Assembly (NCBI RefSeq): GCF_014256275.1
Contig: NZ_JACCFE010000002.1
Coordinates: 6,460,001-6,524,000, forward strand
Reading direction: 5' to 3'
DNA: 64,000 nt
From: Rhodococcus sp. 4CII
Lineage (GTDB): Bacteria; Actinomycetota; Actinomycetes; Mycobacteriales; Mycobacteriaceae
The stretch's first letter is position 1; every line of letters begins with the position of its first letter. Under the pieces are notes generated by a model. The model searched no databases. It was given only the letters and a program-made list of their open reading frames with translations, and was not told where the DNA came from. This document shows, one piece after another, positions 1 to 8,516 of this stretch. The position numbers and the translations under genes were made by a program.

Positions 1-1186
1 TGTCCTCGGTGTCCTCGTCGTGCGAGTGTTCCTCGCGCATCGCGGACAGGTGCTGCACGAGGGTGTCGATCGAGATCAGGCCGCGGTATTCGCCGCGCTT
101 ACCCGTGACGATCGTCGACGCGCTGCTCTCCGCCAGCAGCGCCTCGAGCGCGTCCTGCAGCGTCGACCGGGTGGACATCACCTCGTCGATCGGGTCGCCG
201 ACGTCGCGCAGCGAGGTCGCGTTGGCCAGATGCCTGACGGACACCCAGCGGATCGGACGATCCCGCGCGTCGAGAATGATGCCCCACTTGATCTGCCGGG
301 GTGCGATCGCCGCCCGCAGATCGTCCACCGAGCCGTCCTCGTACGCGGTGGGGCAGTCGAGGAGCTCGACCTCCGCCACCCGGGTGAGCGTCAGCTGCTT
401 CAGCGCGGCGTCCGCTCCGACGAACCCGGCCACCATGTCGTTGGCGGGATGGGCGAGGATCGCCTCCGGAGTGTCGTACTGCATGATGTGCGACTGGTTG
501 CCCAGCACCGCGATGCGATCACCCAGTTTGACGGCCTCGTTGAAATCGTGCGTCACGAAGACGATGGTCTTGCCGAGTTCGGACTGCAGTCGCATCAGCT
601 CGTCCTGCAGCAGTGCGCGCGTGATCGGGTCGACCGCGCCGAACGGCTCGTCCATCAGCAGGACCGGGGGATCGGCGGCGAGCGCGCGCGCCACCCCGAC
701 CCGCTGCTGCTGACCGCCCGACAACTGCCGGGGGTAGCGCTCGCGGTAGAGGCCGGGCTCGAGTCCGACTAGGTCGAGCATCTCGTCGGTGCGATCGGCG
801 ATCTTCTTCTTGTCCCAGCCGATCAGGCCGGGAACGGTGCCGACGTTCTTCGCGATGGTCAGGTGCGGGAACAGCCCGGCCTGCTGAATCGAATAGCCGA
901 TGCCGCGCCGCAACTTGTCCGGGTCGATGGACAGGGCGTCCTTGCCGCCGATCGTGATCTTCCCCGACGTCGGTTCGATGAGCCGGTTGATCATGCGCAT
1001 CGTCGTGGTCTTCCCGCAGCCGGACGGGCCGACGAGCACCACGATCTCCCCCGCGGGGATGCGCATCGAGACGTTGTCGACGGCCGCGCTCTCCTGACCC
1101 GGGTAGCTCTTGACGACGTCTTCGAGGACGATGTCCACACCGGAGACGGTGCTGCCGTGGGTGCGAGGTGTATCGAGATCAGTCAC
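1..1186 (-). CDS. Osmoprotectant-type ABC transporter ATP-binding protein with CBS domains (3' end outside window)
   Basis: ATPase of an OpuC/ProV-like importer for quaternary amines such as glycine betaine, acting on the inner face of the membrane. The translation shows Walker A GPSGCGKTT, the Q-loop YSIQQ, signature LSGGQQQR and Walker B VLLMDEPFGAVDP, followed after the ATPase core by a region that looks like paired CBS domains, typical of OpuCA. The GTG start at 1186 overlaps the end of the upstream permease by 8 bases and has a purine-rich GGAG just before it, so the two are probably co-translated. The C-terminus runs off the left edge. Substrate is inferred from family only; choline or carnitine are equally possible. 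Confidence 0.88.
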   Translation of the reverse strand, partial: MTDLDTPRTHGSTVSGVDIVLEDVVKSYPGQESAAVDNVSMRIPAGEIVVLVGPSGCGKTTTMRMINRLIEPTSGKITIGGKDALSIDPDKLRRGIGYSIQQAGLFPHLTIAKNVGTVPGLIGWDKKKIADRTDEMLDLVGLEPGLYRERYPRQLSGGQQQRVGVARALAADPPVLLMDEPFGAVDPITRALLQDELMRLQSELGKTIVFVTHDFNEAVKLGDRIAVLGNQSHIMQYDTPEAILAHPANDMVAGFVGADAALKQLTLTRVAEVELLDCPTAYEDGSVDDLRAAIAPRQIKWGIILDARDRPIRWVSVRHLANATSLRDVGDPIDEVMSTRSTLQDALEALLAESSASTIVTGKRGEYRGLISIDTLVQHLSAMREEHSHDEDTED

Positions 1187-1835
1187 GAATCCCCCTGGAG
1201 GTGGTGAGTCGGCCGATGACGGCGAGGATGCCGTCGAGTACGAGGGCGAGGATCACGATCAGAACGGTCCCCGTCAGTGCCTGCGGTATGGCCGTCGGGC
1301 TGCCGACGCGGGACAGTCCCGAGAAGATGAGGTTGCCGAGTCCGGGACCCTTCGCGTACGCCGCGATCGCGAGGATGCCCATCAGCATCTGGGTGCTCAC
1401 CCGCATGCCCGTCAGGATCGACGGCCAGGCGAGGGGGAGTTCGATTCTGCTCAGCACGGTCGTGCGGCTCATCCCCACACCCCGGGCGGCGTCGGTGACG
1501 GCCGGGTCGACGGACGCGAGTCCGAGGATGGTGTTCCGGATGATCGGCAGCAGGGCGTACAGCACCAGAGCGGTGACGGTCGGGGCCACACCGAGCCCCA
1601 GAATCGGGATCAGCAGGCCCAGCAGAGCGAACGACGGGATGGTGAGGATCGTGCTGGCCAGCGCGGTCGCGATCGCGGAGCCGGCGGGACTGCGGTACAC
1701 CAGGATCCCGATCGCCACCGCGACGACCGTGGCGATCACCACCGACTGCACGACGGCACTGACGTGCAGGAAGGAGTCGGTGAGAAGCTGCTGCTTCCTG
1801 GCGGAGACGAAGTCCCACAGTTGCTGTATGTCCAA
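1179..1835 (-). CDS. Osmoprotectant-type ABC transporter permease (OpuCB/ProW-like)
   Basis: Membrane permease of about 218 residues with roughly five or six hydrophobic segments and the EAA-type cytoplasmic loop around 'DAARGVGMSRTTVLSRIELPLAWPSI', which contacts the ATPase. The TTG start at 1835 is chosen because a GGAGAAAGG ribosome-binding site lies about 8 bases upstream; an earlier in-frame start near 1883 would add a hydrophilic tail with no such site. It overlaps the downstream ATPase by 8 bases. Short OpuCB-type permeases usually come with a second permease and a binding protein, which may lie to the left of the window. Confidence 0.85.
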   Translation of the reverse strand: MDIQQLWDFVSARKQQLLTDSFLHVSAVVQSVVIATVVAVAIGILVYRSPAGSAIATALASTILTIPSFALLGLLIPILGLGVAPTVTALVLYALLPIIRNTILGLASVDPAVTDAARGVGMSRTTVLSRIELPLAWPSILTGMRVSTQMLMGILAIAAYAKGPGLGNLIFSGLSRVGSPTAIPQALTGTVLIVILALVLDGILAVIGRLTTSRGIRD

Positions 1836-1929
1836 CCGCGCACACCTTTCTCCAGATGTGAAAAACCGACCCCGGTCCTTCACAGTGCTACGTACCCGAA
1901 CTTCTCGCTGGTGAATCGGGAAACTCGTG

Positions 1930-2904
1930 CTAGGTCGTCGGGATCATGAACAGCAGCGTGCACACGCCGATCGAGATTCCGAACAGCGCGATCATCACGG
2001 CGTAGCCCAGGTTTCGCCGCCGGGCGGGGATTCCCGGATCCATCCACCACCCGAATGCCTTGAACGCGGCTGGCACGGCCCACCAGCCGAGTATCTGGGT
2101 GGTGACCAGGTTCCCGATGAAGAGGGCCACAGCGATCGGCACCCCGTGCGCCTCGATGAACGGTGCACTGACGAAGTGCCCCCAGATCACGACGAGTGGA
2201 TACAGCACCAGCAGCGCCAGCAGATTGCTGCGGGCGACGGGCACCGGGGGCGGCTCGTCCCCGCCGGCGCCGCGGAACCAGAAGTCGAAGCCGTAGCTTG
2301 CTTTGCGGATTCGGAGATTCTTGTTGAACTGCTCACCTTCCTGGAGGAGAGCGGCTCGCTCGGGTGAATCCATCCACGACGCCAGGTTGTCCTCGGTGTC
2401 GAAGCTGAGAACGATCGTCCAGTCCTCGGTGATTCCCTGCACGGGCCTCTCGACCTTGTGTCCCCGGAAACCCCGGAACCCGGCCTCGGCGGCGGAGATC
2501 TTGCGCTGCCAGTCCATGAAGGCCGACTCGTCCTCGGGTGCGATGTGACAGGAGATCACCACCGACGTCGCCGATTGGGCGTGCGTCTGCTCGCCGGTGA
2601 GCAGGTGGACGTCCTCGTTGCCGATGAAGGCGTGCTTGATCTCCGCCACCAGTTCCGTGCGCACGTCGCTGTCGAGCCAGGCCCGCGCCTCCTCGATGGT
2701 GGCGAACCGCAGCACGTCCACCCAGTCGTCCTGAACGGGTGGCGACGGCGGCACGATCTCCTGATCGATGAACCCCGGAACCGTCGCGAGCGCGTCCGCC
2801 GCACGTTTCTGCCACCGTGCGTAGTCGGCGTAGCTCGCGTCGTCGATCCGGCGCTGGAAGATCACCGACACCGGTGATGCGGGTGGGCTGGGTGGGTGCG
2901 GCAC
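1930..2904 (-). CDS. Membrane protein with two tandem ABM (antibiotic biosynthesis monooxygenase-like) domains
   Basis: 324 residues. Residues about 10-95 and 105-195 each look like a ferredoxin-like ABM unit: both carry a 'WQ(K/R)K..A' helix, a 'PGF/FRGF' turn, and a 'W..VL.F.T.E.....W' strand-helix. The C-terminal third (from about residue 225) has three hydrophobic segments. ABM domains occur in heme-degrading enzymes and small quinol monooxygenases, but no heme ligand can be assigned here. The gene follows an MFS exporter by 6 bases, so the two probably form one transcript. Function unknown; a role in oxidising or sensing the exporter's substrate is speculation. Confidence 0.75.
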   Translation of the reverse strand: MPHPPSPPASPVSVIFQRRIDDASYADYARWQKRAADALATVPGFIDQEIVPPSPPVQDDWVDVLRFATIEEARAWLDSDVRTELVAEIKHAFIGNEDVHLLTGEQTHAQSATSVVISCHIAPEDESAFMDWQRKISAAEAGFRGFRGHKVERPVQGITEDWTIVLSFDTEDNLASWMDSPERAALLQEGEQFNKNLRIRKASYGFDFWFRGAGGDEPPPVPVARSNLLALLVLYPLVVIWGHFVSAPFIEAHGVPIAVALFIGNLVTTQILGWWAVPAAFKAFGWWMDPGIPARRRNLGYAVMIALFGISIGVCTLLFMIPTT

Positions 2905-2910
2905 GTGACG

Positions 2911-4164
2911 TCACCTCCGATCGGGTCGTGGTTCGGGTGCGGCGACCGGAGAGCCCTCGGACCGCCGCGCAGAGGTGGTGAGCAGCAGCAGGATTCCGGC
3001 TCCGGCGCCGAGGACGAGGTAGAGCCAGCCCAGAGGTGCCTGGCTGTTTTCGGGCAGCACTCCGGCGACCGCCATCGCGGCACTGACGACGAGATAGCAG
3101 GCCGCGGTGACGACACCGCCGATCAGCCCGAGATTGCGGGTGAACAGTCCGAGGGCCAGTCCGTACATCTGCGGGCAGAGCACGCCGCATCCGGCGAGCG
3201 CGAGGCAGGCGCCGATGGTGATGGCCGGCGCGGTGACGACGGACAATCCGGCCGTGACGGTGAGTACGAGCGCGCCGAGCACGAACACCCACCACGCGCC
3301 GAAGGCGAGTCTGCGGGTGCCTACCCGGACGGCCAGGGCGCCGCAGGCGAGTTCGCCGAGCAGGTTCGCGCCGCCCACGACGAGCGCCACCGCACCGTAG
3401 GCGGCGGGGGAGAAGCCGAGGATTTCCTGGTAGAGGAACGGTGCGACCACACCGAACACCATCTGGGCGGACGCCATCAGCCCGAACACGAGCACGAAGC
3501 CGACGAAGATCCGGTGGCGCAGCGCGACCCGCAGCACCCGCGCCGCCGCGGCGGCGTCGACCGAGGTACGCGATTCGGGCGGCAGCGTCTCCGGCAGTCC
3601 CGCGACGACGAGAGGAAACGCCAGCGCCGCCAACAAGGCGATCGACCCGAACACCAGACGCCACGAGATGAATTGCACGAGCACACCACCCACGGCCGGG
3701 GCGAGGACGGGTGCCAGCCCCCACGCCGCCCCGAGAAGACCGGACACGGACGTGAGTCGCGCGCCCCGATAGCAGTCGGCGGCGATCGCGTAGGCGAGGA
3801 CGAGGCACGCACACCCGCCGATTCCCTGCACGAACCTGAGACCGAGCAGGACGGTGACGTTCTGGACGAGCGCGCACCCGATGCTGGTGACGACGAGGAT
3901 CGCCAGGCACGTCAGCAGTGTGCGTTTGCGGCCCACCGCATCCGCGATCAGACCGACGGGAATGAACGCCAGGCTCATGCCCAGCATGTACGCCGTCACC
4001 GTGTTCTGCACGACCGCGGCGGACGCGTCCAGATCGATCACCATCTGCGGCAGGGCCGGGGTGTAGATGTCGAGGGGGATCTGGCTGAGCGGGATCACCA
4101 GCAACAGAATGACCACGATACGGCGCGGCACCGGGACGCCGGTCGGCGTCGTGGGCACTGACAT
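2911..4164 (-). CDS. MFS multidrug efflux transporter, Bcr/CflA family
   Basis: About 417 residues with twelve predicted membrane segments. The first segment and loop ('IPLSQIPLDIYTPALPQMVIDLDAS') match the Bcr/CflA signature, followed by the motif-A-like loop 'GLIADAVGRKRTLL' and the TM4-5 'GIGGCACLVLAYAIAADCYRG' region with the conserved R and D-x-y-R. The ATG at 4164 is chosen because it gives a short cytoplasmic N-terminus; a longer reading from 4359 adds arginine-rich sequence without family resemblance. Drug:proton antiport is the family role; the natural substrate is unknown. It leads a two-gene unit with the ABM protein. Confidence 0.85.
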   Translation of the reverse strand: MSVPTTPTGVPVPRRIVVILLLVIPLSQIPLDIYTPALPQMVIDLDASAAVVQNTVTAYMLGMSLAFIPVGLIADAVGRKRTLLTCLAILVVTSIGCALVQNVTVLLGLRFVQGIGGCACLVLAYAIAADCYRGARLTSVSGLLGAAWGLAPVLAPAVGGVLVQFISWRLVFGSIALLAALAFPLVVAGLPETLPPESRTSVDAAAAARVLRVALRHRIFVGFVLVFGLMASAQMVFGVVAPFLYQEILGFSPAAYGAVALVVGGANLLGELACGALAVRVGTRRLAFGAWWVFVLGALVLTVTAGLSVVTAPAITIGACLALAGCGVLCPQMYGLALGLFTRNLGLIGGVVTAACYLVVSAAMAVAGVLPENSQAPLGWLYLVLGAGAGILLLLTTSARRSEGSPVAAPEPRPDRR

Positions 4165-4431
4165 CCCGCACCACCTGCTTCTCGAACCATGGGGCTGGAG
4201 AACGGAGCAAGTATCCCGAAAGCCTTCGAGCGAACGTTCCCGCAACGGTCCGTGCGGTCGGTTCCCTGGATCATACGGCTGCGAACGACCGCGCCGGGCG
4301 GGTTCCGGCGGTGCCCGGACCGCACCGGGGCGCGACGCGAACGAGCCCACCCGCGTCACCGGCTGAAGCAGTCGGCGCCACGGATGGGCTCGTCAAGGAG
4401 TACCGACCCGCATTTCGGCGGGCGTCACGAC

Positions 4432-5868
4432 TTACACGTCGTAGTACAGCTGGAACTCGTAGGGGTGCGGACGCAGGTTGACCGGGGCGATCTCCTGCTC
4501 ACGCTTGAGCGAGATCCACGTCTCGATCAGGTCGGACGTGAACACGCCACCCTCGGTGAGGTAGTCGTGATCCGCCTCGAGGCGGTCGATGACGGCCGAC
4601 AGGCTGGTGGGGGCCTGCGGGATGTTGCGGGCCTCCTCCGGCGGAAGCTCGTAGAGGTCCTTGTCGACCGGAGCCTGCGGCTCGATCTTGTTCTTGATCC
4701 CGTCCAGGCCGGCCATCATCTGCGCCGCGAAGTTCAGGTAGGGGTTACCCGAGGAGTCGGGGGCGCGGAACTCGAGGCGCTTCGCCTTCGGGTTGTTGCC
4801 GGTGATCGGGATGCGGACCGCCGCCGAGCGGTTGCGCTGGCTGTACACCAGGTTGATGGGGGCTTCGTAGCCCGGCACCAGACGGTGGTACGAGTTGATC
4901 GTCGGGTTGGTGAACGCCAGCAGCGACGGCGCGTGGTGCAGGATGCCGCCGATGTAGTGACGCGCCATGTCGGACAGACCCGCGTAGCCGGCCTCGTCGT
5001 GGAACAGCGGCTTGCCGTCCTTCCACAGCGACTGGTGGACGTGCATGCCCGAGCCGTTGTCGCCGAACAGCGGCTTCGGCATGAAGGTGGCCGACTTGCC
5101 GTGCTGCCAGGCGGTGTTCTTCACGATGTACTTGAACAGCTGCAGGTCGTCCGCGGCCGCGAGCAGCGTGTTGAACTTGTAGTTGATCTCCTGCTGGCCG
5201 CCGGTGCCCACCTCGTGGTGGCCGCGCTCGAGCTCGAAGCCCGCGTTCTGCAGGTTGGTGGAGATCTCGTCGCGCAGGTCGACGTAGTGGTCGTACGGAG
5301 CGACGGGGAAGTAACCGCCCTTGGGGCGGACCTTGTAGCCCAGGTTGGGGCTGCCGTCGGCGTTCACGTCGTTACCGGTGTTCCAGGAACCCGAGATGGA
5401 GTCGAGTTCGTAGAACGCGCCGTTGATGCCGGAGTCGTAGCGGACGGAGTCGAAGATGTAGAACTCGGCCTCGGCACCGAAGAAGGCGGTGTCGGCGATG
5501 CCGGTCGACTTCAGGTACTCCTCGGCCTTGCGCGCGACGTTACGCGGGTCGCGGCTGTAGGACTCCCGCGTGAACGGGTCGTGGACGAAGAAGTTGATGT
5601 TCAGCGTCTTGGCCGCACGGAAGGGGTCGATCTGGGCGGTGGCGACGTCGGGGAGGAGCATCATGTCCGACTCGTGGATCGACTGGAAGCCGCGGACGGA
5701 CGAACCGTCGAACGCGAGGCCGTCCTCGAAGACATCCTGGTTGAACGCCGACGCGGGGATCGAGAAGTGCTGCTGCACGCCCGGCAGGTCACTGAACCGG
5801 ATGTCGACATATTCGACGTTCTCGTCCTTGATGAACTTGATGACCTCTTCGGCCGTGGTGAACGCCAC
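4432..5868 (-). CDS. glnA: Glutamine synthetase, type I (GSI-beta)
   Basis: Cytosolic dodecameric enzyme that makes glutamine from glutamate, ammonia and ATP. The 478-residue length is that of actinobacterial GlnA1. Visible motifs are 'DGSSVRGF', 'GAEAEFYIFD' (metal-binding glutamates), 'NDVNADGSPNLGYK', 'KPLFGDNGSGMHVHQSLW', and 'NRSAAVRIP'. The tyrosine in 'DKDLYELPPEE' near residue 406 is the adenylylation site of this family. The GTG start has AAGGAG seven bases upstream. A four-part GlnR-type box sits about 75-110 bases before the start, so nitrogen control acts at transcription and by adenylylation. It heads the conserved glnA-RDD-DUF4191-lipA order. Confidence 0.98.
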   Translation of the reverse strand: MAFTTAEEVIKFIKDENVEYVDIRFSDLPGVQQHFSIPASAFNQDVFEDGLAFDGSSVRGFQSIHESDMMLLPDVATAQIDPFRAAKTLNINFFVHDPFTRESYSRDPRNVARKAEEYLKSTGIADTAFFGAEAEFYIFDSVRYDSGINGAFYELDSISGSWNTGNDVNADGSPNLGYKVRPKGGYFPVAPYDHYVDLRDEISTNLQNAGFELERGHHEVGTGGQQEINYKFNTLLAAADDLQLFKYIVKNTAWQHGKSATFMPKPLFGDNGSGMHVHQSLWKDGKPLFHDEAGYAGLSDMARHYIGGILHHAPSLLAFTNPTINSYHRLVPGYEAPINLVYSQRNRSAAVRIPITGNNPKAKRLEFRAPDSSGNPYLNFAAQMMAGLDGIKNKIEPQAPVDKDLYELPPEEARNIPQAPTSLSAVIDRLEADHDYLTEGGVFTSDLIETWISLKREQEIAPVNLRPHPYEFQLYYDV

Positions 5869-5941
5869 GCTTGTGCTCCTTAAGTCGCTTCAGCCAAGTG
5901 GATATTGGCGAATTCGTCGAGCCAGACGGTAAGTACTTGGT

Positions 5942-5979
5942 GTTGCCCGCCGGTCAACCCTTTGTTTCGCCCGTGTTAC
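5942..5979 (-). promoter_or_regulatory. Putative GlnR-binding box upstream of glnA
   Basis: Read on the minus strand the segment is GTAAC-n6-GAAAC-n6-TTGAC-n6-GCAAC, four five-base half-sites at exact 11-base steps. This is the a1-b1-a2-b2 layout described for actinobacterial GlnR (gTnAc/GaAAc). The third half-site TTGAC could also serve as a -35 element with a TACTTA-like hexamer about 17 bases further on, which would let GlnR act close to the polymerase. The sequence match is direct; binding is inferred. Confidence 0.7.
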
Positions 5980-6066
5980 GCGTCGCATTGTCCTGGGCTT
6001 TCGCACCGGCTGTGACTGCGCACACAGCCTTCAGCTCCGGTGTGAGGTCCCCGTTGATTCGACGCC

Positions 6067-6072
6067 TATCCT
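6067..6072 (+). promoter_or_regulatory. -10 element of a probable leaderless transcript for the RDD gene
   Basis: TATCCT is followed by seven bases and then the ATG at 6080, so transcription would start at the start codon itself. No Shine-Dalgarno sequence is present. Confidence 0.45.
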
Positions 6073-6079
6073 GGACAGC

Positions 6080-6556
6080 ATGGCACGTATCACCGGTTCT
6101 TGGCTTTCCGGACCCACGGCGGCCCTGCCGAACGGTGCGGACGAGACGAAGCAGTCCTTCCGCGGCGAGCGCCTCGGTCTGCAGGCGGAAGGTCCCGGTT
6201 CCCTCGCGAGCACGGGACGCCGTCTCGCCGCGCTGATGATCGACTGGGTGTCGTCGGCGGGCGTCGCGGCGCTGATCATCGGCGACAACTTCTTCGAGGG
6301 CCCGTTCTCGACCTTCACCCTGCTCGTCTGGTTTCTCGTCGGTGTCGTCACGGTGACACTGTTCTCGTTCACACCGGGGCAGTTGTTCCTCGGGATGCAG
6401 GTGGCACGCGTGGACGGACCGGCCCGCGTCGGCTTCGTCCGGGCGCTGGTGCGTCAGGCGCTGCTCGTGTTCGTCGTACCGGGCACCATCACGGACATCG
6501 ACGGTCGCGGCATGCAGGACCGCGCCACGGGTACCGCCCTGATCCGCACGCGCTGA
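6080..6556 (+). CDS. RDD family membrane protein
   Basis: 158 residues, matching the position of Rv2219A next to glnA1 in M. tuberculosis. The family's first-helix arginine-aspartate pattern is visible in 'STGRRLAALMIDWVSSAGVAALI', a second hydrophobic stretch follows at 'FSTFTLLVWFLVGVVTVTLF', and a third is near 'RQALLVFVVP'. The end 'DIDGRGMQDRATGTALIRTR' is typical of RDD C-termini ('RGLHDR.AGT'). Function unknown; RDD proteins have been proposed as small transporters. Divergent from glnA, convergent with the DUF4191 gene. Confidence 0.85.
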   Translation: MARITGSWLSGPTAALPNGADETKQSFRGERLGLQAEGPGSLASTGRRLAALMIDWVSSAGVAALIIGDNFFEGPFSTFTLLVWFLVGVVTVTLFSFTPGQLFLGMQVARVDGPARVGFVRALVRQALLVFVVPGTITDIDGRGMQDRATGTALIRTR

Positions 6557-6568
6557 CCTGCCGAACGA

Positions 6569-6603
6569 CTTCCGCCCGACGTCGGAGCGACATCGGGCGG
6601 AAG
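6569..6603. terminator. Bidirectional hairpin between RDD and DUF4191 genes
   Basis: An 11-base perfect inverted repeat (CTTCCGCCCGA with TCGGGCGGAAG) around a 13-base loop, placed between two convergent stop codons. There is no T-run, as is common in actinobacterial terminators. Confidence 0.6.
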
Positions 6604-6621
6604 GGTGGACGGCGACAGCGT

Positions 6622-7380
6622 CTAACGACGACGGATAGTGCGCTGCACTCCGCGCATCTTCGCACCGCCGGGCATCGGGCCCTTCGGTAGTGCGGCACCG
6701 CCGCCGCGGCTGCTGAGGGCGGCGAGTCGCGACTCGATGGCATCCATGCGCTTGGTGTCGATGTTCTTGGGGAGCTTGTTCAGGTGCTTCTGCAGCTGCG
6801 ACAACGGGACCTGGCCCTCGTCGTTGCCGATGACGATGTCGTAGATCGGGGTGTCGCCGACCAGCCGAGCCGTCTTCTTCTTCTCCTGGGCGAGCAGCGC
6901 CTTCACGCGCTGCGGCGACCCCTCGGCGACGAGGATGACGCCGGGCCGTCCGATCACGCGGTGAACGGCGTCGAGCTGGGTGGTGCCCGCGACCGCACTG
7001 GTGACGCGCCACGCGCCCTGCATGTTGTCGAGTGCCCACGCCGCCGCGCCCGCCTGGCCCTCCGCCTTGCCGTACACCGTCTTCTGCACGCGCCGGCCGA
7101 AGATGATGAACGCGCCGAGCACGCCGAGGAGGAGACCGATCGGGAGGAGGAACCACTGCAGGCCCCAGATCAGGCCTACGAGGAAGAACACCACCGCGAG
7201 TCCGATGAGGGTGCCGAGCATGAGCGGCAACAGCAGCTTGTCTTCCTTGCGCTGCATCTGGAACGCCTGCCAGAGCTGGGTTCTGCGTTCCTTCGACGCC
7301 TGCCTGCGGGCTGCCTTGGCGGCTGCCTTTGCTTCTTTACTGGGTTTGCCCGCTTTACCGGATTTACTGCCGTTCGCCAT
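6622..7380 (-). CDS. DUF4191 domain-containing membrane protein
   Basis: 252 residues, homologous by position and features to Rv2219. The N-terminus is a lysine/alanine-rich basic tail (residues 1-40), followed by two adjacent hydrophobic helices ('LPLMLGTLIGLAVVFFLVGLIWG' and 'LLPIGLLLGVLGAFIIFG') and a soluble C-terminal domain of about 150 residues with 'VIGRPGVILVAEG' and 'QEKKKTARLVGDTPIYDIVIG'. The ATG at 7380 begins the basic tail; longer readings upstream overlap the lipA region in a different frame. The gene lies 73 bases after lipA. Its conserved place next to lipA suggests a link to lipoate metabolism or envelope, but no function is known. Confidence 0.85.
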   Translation of the reverse strand: MANGSKSGKAGKPSKEAKAAAKAARRQASKERRTQLWQAFQMQRKEDKLLLPLMLGTLIGLAVVFFLVGLIWGLQWFLLPIGLLLGVLGAFIIFGRRVQKTVYGKAEGQAGAAAWALDNMQGAWRVTSAVAGTTQLDAVHRVIGRPGVILVAEGSPQRVKALLAQEKKKTARLVGDTPIYDIVIGNDEGQVPLSQLQKHLNKLPKNIDTKRMDAIESRLAALSSRGGGAALPKGPMPGGAKMRGVQRTIRRR

Positions 7381-7453
7381 GCTCTTCAGGATACGTCCCT
7401 GGCCGTGCGCGGTGATGACCCGTCCGGTGTCGGTCACCGCGCACGTGCTTCGG

Positions 7454-8464
7454 TCAGCGGGCGAGGCGCGCCATGAGGGAACTTGCCTCCTGCGACGCTT
7501 CGCCGCTTTCGGCGAGATGCGCCTGTCCTGCAGGCAGTTCGCGGCCGTGGTGGGCCATCGCCTGGGCGTAGAGGCGGCCGGCACGGTACGACGAGCGGAC
7601 GAGCGGTCCGGCCATGACGCCGGCGAACCCGATCTCCTCTGCGGTCTGGGAGTGCTCGACGAATTCCTCGGGCTTGACCCATCGTTCGACGGGGTGGTGC
7701 CGGGGGGAGGGGCGCAAGTACTGGGTGATGGTGATGATGTCGCAGCCCGCGTCGTGCAGATCGTGCAACGCCTGGGTGACCTCGTCGGGGGTTTCGCCCA
7801 TGCCGAGGATGAGGTTGGACTTGGTGACGAGACCATCCTCGCGGGCGGCGGTGATGACGTCGAGGCTGCGCTGGTAGCGGAACGCGGGCCGGATCCGCTT
7901 GAAGATGCGGGGAACGGTTTCGACGTTGTGCGCGAGCACCTCGGGGCGGGTGGCGAACACCTCGGCCAGCTGTTCGGGTTTGGCGTTGAAGTCGGGGATG
8001 AGCAGTTCGACGCCGGTGCCCGGGTTGAGCTGGTGGATCAGGCGCACGGTTTCGGCGTAGAGCCAGGCGCCGCCGTCGGGGAGGTCGTCGCGGGCGACAC
8101 CGGTGATGGTGGAGTACCGCAGCCCCATCGCCTGGACGGACTCGGCGACGCGGCGGGGTTCGTCGCGGTCGAGGTCGTCCGGCTTGCCGGTGTCGATCTG
8201 GCAGAAGTCGCAGCGGCGGGTGCACTGTTCACCGCCGATGAGGAAGGTTGCCTCGCGGTCTTCCCAGCATTCGTAGATGTTGGGGCAGCCGGCTTCTTCG
8301 CAGACGGTGTGCAAACCCTCGCGCTTGACGAGGCCCTTGAGCTCGGAGTATTCCGGGCCCATCTTCGCTCTCGTCATGATCCAGTTCGGTTTGCGTTCGA
8401 TCGGGGTCTCCGCATTTCGGATCTCGAGGCGGAGCAATTTGCGTCCTTCTGGGGCCACAGTCAC
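7454..8464 (-). CDS. lipA: Lipoyl synthase (radical SAM)
   Basis: Inserts two sulfurs into octanoyl groups on E2 and GcvH proteins. The 336-residue protein shows both Fe-S cluster sets: the auxiliary cluster cysteines C55, C60 and C66 in 'CEEAGCPNIYEC', and the radical-SAM motif C81-C85-C88 in 'CTRRCDFC'. 'VTKSNLILGMGET' and 'TITQYLRPSPRHHPVERWV' are also family motifs, and the C-terminal 'GPLVRSSYRA' carries the conserved serine that ligates the auxiliary cluster. GTG start. It follows lipB by 52 bases and acts on its product. Confidence 0.98.
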   Translation of the reverse strand: MTVAPEGRKLLRLEIRNAETPIERKPNWIMTRAKMGPEYSELKGLVKREGLHTVCEEAGCPNIYECWEDREATFLIGGEQCTRRCDFCQIDTGKPDDLDRDEPRRVAESVQAMGLRYSTITGVARDDLPDGGAWLYAETVRLIHQLNPGTGVELLIPDFNAKPEQLAEVFATRPEVLAHNVETVPRIFKRIRPAFRYQRSLDVITAAREDGLVTKSNLILGMGETPDEVTQALHDLHDAGCDIITITQYLRPSPRHHPVERWVKPEEFVEHSQTAEEIGFAGVMAGPLVRSSYRAGRLYAQAMAHHGRELPAGQAHLAESGEASQEASSLMARLAR

Positions 8465-8516
8465 GCGAACGATGCTACGCCCGGCCCGGCGCGCCCGACG
8501 GGCCGGGGAGTGCTCG

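Noticed and set aside
4189..5883. 564-residue plus-strand frame opposite glnA
   Set aside because: Val/Arg/Asp/Glu-rich antisense of a conserved gene; no motif found.
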